This document shows, in pieces, positions 41,499 through 47,653 of a DNA stretch of 47,653 bases. The notes below the pieces were generated by a model that saw nothing but the letters and a program-made list of their open reading frames with translations, was not told the DNA's origin and ran no database searches. The translations under genes were made by a program, and so were the position numbers. Origin of the DNA: Roseburia sp. GTDB lineage: Bacteria > Bacillota > Clostridia > Lachnospirales > Lachnospiraceae. Positions within the stretch are counted from its first letter, which is position 1. Each line of letters opens with the position of its first letter. Location of the stretch: contig JAMPFA010000002.1 in assembly GCA_023664725.1 (NCBI GenBank), positions 119,037 to 166,689 on the forward strand, in the 5' to 3' direction.

Positions 41499-42065
41499 AT
41501 GACAGTGCAGGGAAAGAGCGCAATTGACACTTTGCTTGCAGAGAGTTTTAAAGAACTTGCAATGCAGCGTTCTATTGAAAAGATTACAATTAAAGAGATT
41601 ACGGATAAAGCAGGAGTGATCCGTCCTACTTTTTATAATCATTTTCAGGATAAATACGAACTGTTGGAATGGATCATCACCAGCGACCTTCTCTGGCCGA
41701 TTCAGCCTTTGGTGGAGAACCGTATGATAAAAGAGGCGTTGATGCTGCTTCTTACCAATATTGAAAAGGAAAAGGATTTTTACAGGCAGGCGGTGAAGTT
41801 GGAGGGACAAAATTCTTTTGAATCCATAGCGGAACAGAGCGTAGAGGGGATTCTCCTGGAAATCATTCAGAAGAGCAAGGGGATTCAGGCGCCAAAATTC
41901 CAGTGGCTTACCCCGGAGAGGATCGCCGAATATTATGCCAGGGATATGTGCTATGTGGTGATCAGTTGGATCAAGAGTGGGTTTGGAGTTTCCCCCACGG
42001 AATTGGTGGAGATTTATCAGTACATTATGCGGCGTTCCATGGATGATGTGTTGTTCGGGGAATAA
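41499..42065 (+). CDS. TetR-family regulator of the export cassette
   Basis: A 188-aa regulator with an N-terminal TetR HTH (ITIKEITDKAGVIRPTFYNHFQDKYEL, read in two pieces) and a C-terminal ligand domain of the DhaS-like type. It sits directly before an MMPL exporter and a YhgE-like gene, an arrangement where TetR usually represses the exporter. An inverted repeat 25 nt past its stop is a candidate operator. AAGGAAGAG precedes the ATG. Confidence 0.9.
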   Translation: MTVQGKSAIDTLLAESFKELAMQRSIEKITIKEITDKAGVIRPTFYNHFQDKYELLEWIITSDLLWPIQPLVENRMIKEALMLLLTNIEKEKDFYRQAVKLEGQNSFESIAEQSVEGILLEIIQKSKGIQAPKFQWLTPERIAEYYARDMCYVVISWIKSGFGVSPTELVEIYQYIMRRSMDDVLFGE

Positions 42066-42090
42066 CAATTCAATAGAAATGTTATGAGAA

Positions 42091-42116
42091 ATATACAAAA
42101 CGGCAGATTTGTATAT
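42091..42116. promoter_or_regulatory. Inverted repeat, candidate TetR operator
   Basis: ATATACAAA and TTTGTATAT are exact 9-bp arms separated by 8 nt, between the TetR gene and the exporter. Size and symmetry fit a TetR dimer site. Confidence 0.6.
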
Positions 42117-42133
42117 ATAAATATGACAGCGGG

Positions 42134-42169
42134 AAAAGATTGAATATTTTCAAATTCAATCTTTTTTTA
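42134..42169 (+). terminator. Terminator between TetR and MMPL genes
   Basis: AGATTGAAT pairs with ATTCAATCT around a short loop, followed by seven T residues. The promoter of the exporter must lie downstream of or overlap this site; a TATGAT at 42169-42174 is a candidate -10. Confidence 0.8.
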
Positions 42170-42222
42170 TATGATACTTATCGTGGAAAACAAATAAAAA
42201 ATGAAAGAGATGAAGAAGAGCA

Positions 42223-44304
42223 ATGATTAAGTTAGGAAAAGCAATCGTGAAACTTAGGATCCCCATATTGATCATCAGCTTCCTGCTGCTGATACCTACC
42301 GGGATAGGATATCTGAATACCAGGATCAACTACGATATCCTCTCTTATCTGCCAGGGGACATTGAGACAATGCGGGGGCAGGATATCCTGCTGGAAGAGT
42401 TTGGCACAGGAGCCTTTTCGGTATGTGTCATACAGGGGATGGAGGAAAAACAGATCACCATCCTGGAAAACGAATTAAAAGAGGTTGACCATGTAAAAGA
42501 CGTTCTGTGGTATGGTGCTATTGCAGACATCTCCATTCCAATGGAAGTCCTCCCAACGGAAATCGGGGAGGCACTGAAAGATGCAGACACCGGAAGCCAG
42601 CTTATGATCGTCACATTTGACACTTCCATGTCAGCGGATGAGACATTAGATGCCATTAAGGTAATCAGGGGGCTGACCCAGAAACAATGTCTCCTAAGCG
42701 GTATGTCGGCGGTGGTATCGGATATCAAGATTGTCTGTGAGGGTGAGGTTCCCATTTATGTGGCAATCGCCGGAGGACTTTCCGCATTGGTGCTGGCAGT
42801 TACCATGGATTCCTTCCTGATACCGGTTATCTTCCTTTTAAGTATCGGAATGGCTATCATCTATAATCTGGGCAGCAATTTTATTGCAGGGGAGATTTCT
42901 TTTATCACTCAGGCCCTTGCAGCAGTATTGCAGCTGGCAGTTACCATGGACTATTCCATTTTCTTGTGGCATAGCTACCAGGAAAATCAGGAACGCTATC
43001 CCGACGACAAAAAGCGTGCCATGTCGCATGCTATCTCCCAGACCATTACCTCAGTTGTGGGAAGTTCCATTACAACTATCGCAGGATTCCTGGCCATGTG
43101 TTTTATGACATTTACCCTGGGTATGGACCTTGGTGTGGTAATGGCAAAGGGTGTAGTATTTGGCGTCATCGGCTGTGTAACTATTCTTCCCGCTATGATC
43201 CTTGTGATGGACGGAGCCATTGAGAAGACAAGGCATAAAGCTCTTTTACCCAATTGGGAGCTGGGAAAATTTGTGACAAAGCATTTCTGGGTATTTATCC
43301 TGGTATTCCTTGTAGTCATCGGACCTGCCTACTATGGGCAGAATCATACAAAAGTGTATTATGACCTGATGGGTACCCTGCCGGATAATCTGGAGAGTGT
43401 TCAGGCAGGAACAGCTTTGGAGGATTCCTTTGACATGGGCGCTACCCATGTGGTTCTTGCAGATGCAAATATGTCCGCAAAGGATGCCTACAATATGGAA
43501 AAAGAACTCCAGGAGGTAAAGGGCGTGAAGCTTGCCCTGGGATTGGATGCAGTGGTAGGCCCGGCCATTCCCAAAGAACTTGTGCCAGATCATATCAAAG
43601 ATGTTTTGAACAACGGAAAATATCAGATGATATATGTGATGTCTGAGTATAAGACAGGAACAGATGAGGTAAATGAGCAGTGTGATGCTATTCGTGAGAT
43701 TATCAAGAGTTATGATGAATCTATTATGTTGATCGGAGAGGCGCCATGTACACAGGATCTGATCACCATTACAGACCAGGATTTTAAGACGGTGAGTGCA
43801 GTATCTATGATATTGATCTTTTTGATTATAGCAGTTGTATTAAAATCCATTTCCCTTCCAGTTATTTTAGTGTCGGTTATCGAGTTTGCAATATTTATCA
43901 ACATGGGAATCCCTCACTATACAGGAACGGTGCTTCCCTTTATCGCTTCCATCGTAATCGGAACCATTCAGTTAGGTGCAACTGTTGACTATGCAATCCT
44001 GATGACAAACCGCTATAAGCGTGAGAGGAGCAGCGGGGCAGCTAAGAGGGAGGCAATTGAGATTTCGCTGAACACTTCCCTTCCGTCAGTTATGGTAAGT
44101 GCATTAAGCTTCTTTGCAGCAACTTTTGGAGTTGGGCTTTACTCCAGTATCGATATGATCAGCGCCCTGTGCGTGCTTCTGGCAAGGGGAGCAATCATCA
44201 GTCTCTTTGTGGTAGTATTTATCCTGCCGGCAATGTTTGTAGTGTTTGACGGACTGATCCTTCACACAAGTATCGGATTTAAACCGGCAAAAGAAAGTAA
44301 ATAG
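42223..44304 (+). CDS. MMPL/RND-family exporter
   Basis: A 693-aa membrane protein of the MMPL (mycobacterial membrane protein large)/RND superfamily. It has two repeats, each with a first helix, an extracellular domain (~35-170 and ~385-510) and a block of five helices. Proton-relay-type motifs are visible as LAVTMDYSIFLWHSY and LGATVDYAILMTNRYKRE. It exports lipids, peptides or amphiphiles; the substrate is unknown. The YhgE-like partner gene follows by 46 nt. The start at 42223 has AAGAGATGAAGAAG upstream. Confidence 0.92.
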   Translation: MIKLGKAIVKLRIPILIISFLLLIPTGIGYLNTRINYDILSYLPGDIETMRGQDILLEEFGTGAFSVCVIQGMEEKQITILENELKEVDHVKDVLWYGAIADISIPMEVLPTEIGEALKDADTGSQLMIVTFDTSMSADETLDAIKVIRGLTQKQCLLSGMSAVVSDIKIVCEGEVPIYVAIAGGLSALVLAVTMDSFLIPVIFLLSIGMAIIYNLGSNFIAGEISFITQALAAVLQLAVTMDYSIFLWHSYQENQERYPDDKKRAMSHAISQTITSVVGSSITTIAGFLAMCFMTFTLGMDLGVVMAKGVVFGVIGCVTILPAMILVMDGAIEKTRHKALLPNWELGKFVTKHFWVFILVFLVVIGPAYYGQNHTKVYYDLMGTLPDNLESVQAGTALEDSFDMGATHVVLADANMSAKDAYNMEKELQEVKGVKLALGLDAVVGPAIPKELVPDHIKDVLNNGKYQMIYVMSEYKTGTDEVNEQCDAIREIIKSYDESIMLIGEAPCTQDLITITDQDFKTVSAVSMILIFLIIAVVLKSISLPVILVSVIEFAIFINMGIPHYTGTVLPFIASIVIGTIQLGATVDYAILMTNRYKRERSSGAAKREAIEISLNTSLPSVMVSALSFFAATFGVGLYSSIDMISALCVLLARGAIISLFVVVFILPAMFVVFDGLILHTSIGFKPAKESK

Positions 44305-44350
44305 TGAGAACAAAAATTAAATCAACATATAATTCAGGAGGTAAACAAAA

Positions 44351-46696
44351 ATGAAATTGGCAGAGTTAAAAAGTAAATTCAAAAATAAATATGTGATCCG
44401 CATCGTGGCAGGTGTGTTAGTTGTGGCAGTTGTGGGAAGCAGCGCTACGGCGTACAATGTGTATGCAGCAAAGAAACCGGCTACAGAGACAACAGAGGAG
44501 AGCAAGAGCGATGACAACAGCGATTTTGAGGGAGACTTAAAAGATATGCTCTCCGACAATATCAGTGTAGAGGCAAAGGAAGTAGATAAGGATGAAACCG
44601 TATATGTCATCGCTGACAGTACAGGAAAAGCAACTTCCACTATTGTAAGTGCATGGCTGAGAAACCCGGATGGAAAAGAGGAATTGAAAGATGCTTCTGA
44701 TTTAAAAGATATCACCAATGTAAAAGGAGATGAAACCTTTACCCAGAAGGGCGATGAGCTGACCTGGGCTGCAGGGGGAAATGATATCTATTATCAGGGA
44801 ACCACCACAAAGGAGACTCCTGTCACAGAGAAGATCACATATTATCTTGATGGCAAGGAAATTTCTCCAAAAGATATTGCAGGGAAAAGCGGAAAAGTTA
44901 AAATTCGTTTTGATTATACCAACAATGAAAAGGCAAAGGCAACTATAGGCGGCAAGGAAGAGCAGATCAATGTTCCCTTTATCGTAGTGTCCGGTATGAT
45001 TTTAGGCGACAATTTTTCAAATGTAGATGTAACAAATGGAAAAGTAATCTCTAACGGTGCAGGAAATATGGTGGTTGGTATTGCAATGCCGGGATTAAAA
45101 GACAGTTTGAATATTGACGAGAAGGATTTGGACAGCAATATCACCATTCCGGATTATGTGGAAGTGGCAGCAGATGTAGAGGATTTTGAGCTGGATATGA
45201 CAATGAGTATTGTAAGCAGCAGCTCCAGCTTAAATGTGGACGGTGCCTTTGATTTTGCAGATTTGGACAGTAAGATTGCAGATTTGACGGATGCTGTGGA
45301 TCAGTTGTCAGATGGTTCCGGGGAACTGGCAGACGGATTAAGGACTTTGAATGATAAAATGCCGGAGTTTTCCAACGGCCTCAACGATCTGCAGAGTGGT
45401 GTAAAGACTTACACAGACGGCGCTCAGACACTGGCAAACGGCATCAGCACATTGAAGAACAGTTCCAGCCAGTTAATCAGCGGGGTGGATCAGTTGAAGA
45501 CAAGTGTGAACACTTTGAATAACGGTGTGCAGACTTTGAATAAGGCTGTGAGCGCAAAAATGACTGACAAAGAGAAGGAAGCTGCAAGAGCCCAGGCATC
45601 ACAGGCGGCACAGGCAGCAGTGGACGCACAGCTTGCAGATGGAAGTGAGCAGTATAGTGGAATTAGAAATCAGGCAGCGGAGCAGTTCCGTGGTACGATA
45701 CAGGCAAGTAAGGATGCAGCGGTAGCTCAGGCTGTAGAAGGTGCAAGAGCGGCTGTGGCACAGCAGAAAGATGCAATTGCGGCTGAGGCGGCAGGGACTG
45801 CAGCAGGTATGGTAAGTGAACAGGTAGGGGCAACTGTGGATGGTATGTCACAAGAATTACAAGGGACATTGCAGGCAGCAATATTAGGGGCAGTGAAAAA
45901 GGCTAATCCCGACATAAATGATGCGGATGCTGCAAACATTGTTGCAGGGGTAATGCAACAGGTAGCACCAGGACTGCAGGAAAAGTTAGCGGGGGTTAAG
46001 GATACAACGGTAAACATGGCAGGCCAGGTGGCAGCGGCTACGGCTGCAAGTGTGACAGATAAGGTGACAGAGGCGGTAGCAGGTCAGGTAGCAGGTGGTG
46101 TAGTAGATGGAATAGCAGGTCAGGCAGATACAATAGGAAATTCTGTTGCCAGCGCCGCAAGGACAGCAGCAAAACAGGCAGCGGGTTCAGCGGCAGGAGA
46201 GGCAGCTATCCAGGGAGCAGAGACAGCAAAAGCTACCATCGCTTCCAGCATCAATGCCAAGGACAAAAATTCCGGACACAGCCTGGTATCCGGTATGAAC
46301 GAGCTGAACAAAGCCGTAGGCCAGATGGCAGAGAAAATGCCTGCTTTATCCAGTGGTATCGACCAGCTTTACAACGGAAGTCAGACACTGGTATCCAACA
46401 ATGGCACCATCAACGATGGACTTAGCAAGCTGGTAAACGGAAAGAATACAATGGCAGACGGTGTGACCAAGCTGGCAAAAGGTTCCAGGGAACTGGCAGA
46501 CGGTGTTATCGAGTTTAACGAAGAAGGAATCGAAAAACTGTTAGAGAGCTACAACGGTGATGTGAAAGATCTGATCGATCGTATTCAGGCAATTATGGAT
46601 GCAGGATGCGAGTATGAATCCTTCGGTGGAAAGGCAGAGGATTCCGCTTCAACTGTAAAATTCATTATCAAGACAGATGCGATAAAAGCAGACTAA
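44351..46696 (+). CDS. YhgE/Pip-like repeat protein with Ala-rich insertion
   Basis: A 781-aa exported protein. One N-terminal membrane segment (~18-38, IVAGVLVVAVVGSSATAYNVY), an extracellular domain (~55-300), then YhgE/Pip-type repeats with the pattern (x)LxxGxxxL, for example LSDGSGELADGLRTL and LANGISTLKNSSSQL (~310-405) and LYNGSQTLVSNN, LVNGKNTMADGVTKLAKGS (~675-725). Between them lies a ~230-residue Ala/Gln/Val-rich helical insertion. The C-terminal ABC2-type membrane domain usual in YhgE is missing, so it stays anchored only at its N-terminus. AGGAGG precedes the ATG. It likely works with the MMPL exporter as a periplasm-side coiled-coil partner. Confidence 0.87.
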   Translation: MKLAELKSKFKNKYVIRIVAGVLVVAVVGSSATAYNVYAAKKPATETTEESKSDDNSDFEGDLKDMLSDNISVEAKEVDKDETVYVIADSTGKATSTIVSAWLRNPDGKEELKDASDLKDITNVKGDETFTQKGDELTWAAGGNDIYYQGTTTKETPVTEKITYYLDGKEISPKDIAGKSGKVKIRFDYTNNEKAKATIGGKEEQINVPFIVVSGMILGDNFSNVDVTNGKVISNGAGNMVVGIAMPGLKDSLNIDEKDLDSNITIPDYVEVAADVEDFELDMTMSIVSSSSSLNVDGAFDFADLDSKIADLTDAVDQLSDGSGELADGLRTLNDKMPEFSNGLNDLQSGVKTYTDGAQTLANGISTLKNSSSQLISGVDQLKTSVNTLNNGVQTLNKAVSAKMTDKEKEAARAQASQAAQAAVDAQLADGSEQYSGIRNQAAEQFRGTIQASKDAAVAQAVEGARAAVAQQKDAIAAEAAGTAAGMVSEQVGATVDGMSQELQGTLQAAILGAVKKANPDINDADAANIVAGVMQQVAPGLQEKLAGVKDTTVNMAGQVAAATAASVTDKVTEAVAGQVAGGVVDGIAGQADTIGNSVASAARTAAKQAAGSAAGEAAIQGAETAKATIASSINAKDKNSGHSLVSGMNELNKAVGQMAEKMPALSSGIDQLYNGSQTLVSNNGTINDGLSKLVNGKNTMADGVTKLAKGSRELADGVIEFNEEGIEKLLESYNGDVKDLIDRIQAIMDAGCEYESFGGKAEDSASTVKFIIKTDAIKAD

Positions 46697-46717
46697 GAGT
46701 AAAGGATGTAGTAGCAT

Positions 46718-47305
46718 ATGGATTGGCCGGAGAATCTGCTGATATTGCTTGGCATATCACTGGATATTTTTGCCGGCATGGAGTGTAAAGGCTCTCTGGT
46801 GGCAAAAATAGAGAAAAAACAGTTGGTACTGGCCTGTGCAGTAGTCAGCGTATGGCAGGCAGCAGCCTTATTTGCAGGAAACTTGCTTTCTACCTTTCTT
46901 TTGAGGAAAGATGGAATAGCAGAAAATGAGATATTTATCGGAAGCGCCATAGCAGTTGCCATTTTTATTTGCCTGGGGGCAAGGCTTCTGCTAAAGGCCA
47001 TTAAAAATGAGAGTATATATGAACGCAGGGAAGCGGGGATAAGGGTCACAAATTATATTCCTATGGTAAAAGTGGCCGGTTTTTATACCTTGCTGACAGG
47101 TATTGCCTTTGGATTTGTGGGGACAAAACTGTTGGATACGGTAATAATGATGGTTCTGTTTTCTGTGCTGGTGGTAATTGCGGGACTGTATACGGGATAT
47201 CATTTCGGATTTCAGCAAAAGAGCAAAGCCTATATTGCCGGAGCAGTATTGTTGTGGCTGGCAGGCGGGGATCTTGTTGCCAGAAATATATTGGAAATGT
47301 TTTGA
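46718..47305 (+). CDS. MntP-like six-helix membrane protein
   Basis: A 195-aa protein with about six membrane segments in two triplets. LGISLDIFAGMECKGSLV near the N-terminus resembles the MntP motif (xSxDxFAxxxxKG) with its conserved Asp, and LLTGIAFGFVGTKLLDT corresponds to the second repeat. MntP exports Mn2+, but several polar residues differ, so the substrate is uncertain. It follows the YhgE-like gene by 21 nt and may belong to that operon. A terminator follows. Confidence 0.75.
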   Translation: MDWPENLLILLGISLDIFAGMECKGSLVAKIEKKQLVLACAVVSVWQAAALFAGNLLSTFLLRKDGIAENEIFIGSAIAVAIFICLGARLLLKAIKNESIYERREAGIRVTNYIPMVKVAGFYTLLTGIAFGFVGTKLLDTVIMMVLFSVLVVIAGLYTGYHFGFQQKSKAYIAGAVLLWLAGGDLVARNILEMF

Positions 47306-47316
47306 GAAAAATAAGA

Positions 47317-47347
47317 AAAGAACCAGATGGTGAGGTCTGGTTCTTTT
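47317..47347. terminator. Terminator between convergent genes
   Basis: AGAACCAGA pairs with TCTGGTTCT around a short loop, with TTTTT after it on plus and AAAAG before it, giving a usable T-rich tail on the minus strand too. Confidence 0.87.
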
Positions 47348-47377
47348 TAAAATATAATCTTTATAGGGTAATGAGTT

Positions 47378-47653
47378 TTACGCTTTCAATAGCCTTTCGT
47401 TTTCCAGCCAGTGTCTGTTTTCTGTGCTTTTGCCCCAGGCATAAAGGGCCAAATCGTAGGTCTTGGAAACTTTAATATTGATTTCATCCACTTCTTTCCG
47501 AAGCTCAATCTGTCCCTGAGTTAAAGTAGATACTTGTGATTCGACTTTGTCAACTCTGTTCTCAAGCGTGCCAAGCCTGTTATCGATTATGTCGACCTTG
47601 TTCTCAAGCGTGCCAAGCCTGTTATCGATTATGTCGACCTTGTTCTCAAGCGT
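47378..47653 (-). CDS. C-terminal part of a coiled-coil protein with 14-residue repeats, cut by window edge
   Basis: On the minus strand an open frame runs from the window edge to TAA (47380-47378), 91 codons with no start inside the window. It reads TLENKVDIIDNRLG twice without change, then the diverged TLENRVDKVESQVS, a further helical stretch (QIELRKEVDEINIK), and a C-terminus YAWGKSTENRHW...LLKA. Each 14-residue unit equals two coiled-coil heptads. It resembles the hypothetical tail domains of phage or mobile-element-associated regulators with coiled coils, but I cannot assign a family. It is convergent with the MntP-like gene. Confidence 0.78.
   Translation of the reverse strand, partial: TLENKVDIIDNRLGTLENKVDIIDNRLGTLENRVDKVESQVSTLTQGQIELRKEVDEINIKVSKTYDLALYAWGKSTENRHWLENERLLKA
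47557..47653. repeat. Perfect 42-bp tandem repeat inside the coiled-coil gene
   Basis: Units begin at 47557, 47599 and 47641, each opening with TGTTCTCAAGCG and containing ATCGAT and GTCGAC. Two full copies are nearly identical (only the bases at the unit boundary differ, as CTCTG becomes CCTTG) and a third runs off the window. Confidence 0.9.

Noticed and set aside
47254-47475. Plus-strand reading frame after the MntP-like gene
   Set aside because: It starts inside that gene, runs through its terminator and is antisense to the coiled-coil gene.
47557-47653. Short regular repeats that could be read as a CRISPR array
   Set aside because: The units are contiguous with no spacers, lie in frame within a coiled-coil coding sequence and no cas genes are seen.

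Overview
The window looks like a chromosomal segment of a gut-type Lachnospiraceae (Clostridia, Bacillota). This rests on clostridial gene families (GHKL/LytTR and YesM/YesN two-component systems, GntR-LacI AraR, split transketolase, TrpB2, PAQR/HlyIII), strong AGGAGG-type ribosome binding sites, tight head-to-tail operons and moderate GC. I cannot name the genus. I see no insertion sequence, prophage or CRISPR array.

Layout. 1-60: 3' part of a tRNA-Leu(UAA). 199-2887: LytTR regulator and GHKL kinase followed by a Gly/Tyr-rich repeat protein. 3083-3807: an AT-rich two-gene cassette with a retropepsin-like protease. 3888-6416: GH1 glycosidase, MIF-family tautomerase and RpiB/LacAB-type isomerase. 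6569-25722: a long L-arabinose region, namely (a) a sensing operon of sugar-binding lipoprotein, membrane GGDEF protein, YesN-type regulator and YesM-type kinase; (b) an ABC importer of the YtfQRT-YjfF/AraUVWZ family; (c) a third sugar-binding lipoprotein coupled to AraR; (d) araA, transaldolase, split transketolase, an FGGY kinase and araD. Together these import a pentose and convert L-arabinose through L-ribulose and L-ribulose-5-P to xylulose-5-P and the non-oxidative pentose phosphate pathway. 25895-27169: secreted LRR/FN3 protein on the minus strand. 27448-30982: PAQR protein, then a PAP2/VTT/PssA/Psd phosphatidylethanolamine operon. 31054-32424: TrpB2.

32728-34447 holds a gene remnant and two orphan proteins, one flagellin/FliD-like and one coiled-coil. 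34462-38014 is a self-contained, AT-richer island bounded by terminators: a minus-strand XRE repressor faces a divergent operon of a 67-aa protein, a NeuC-like UDP-GlcNAc 2-epimerase, a formyltransferase and a PIG-L deacetylase, with four operator-like repeats over both promoters. This is my best candidate for an undescribed small system (N-acetyl to N-formyl exchange on an epimerised amino sugar). 38148-41461: circularly permuted ATP-grasp protein, HdeD-like membrane protein, small protein and HD-GYP phosphodiesterase. 41499-47305: TetR, MMPL exporter, YhgE-like repeat protein and MntP-like protein. The right edge cuts a minus-strand coiled-coil gene with perfect 42-bp tandem repeats.

All functional calls come from reading translated sequence and motifs. 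No database search was run, GC statements are by eye, and promoter and operator calls are pattern-based.
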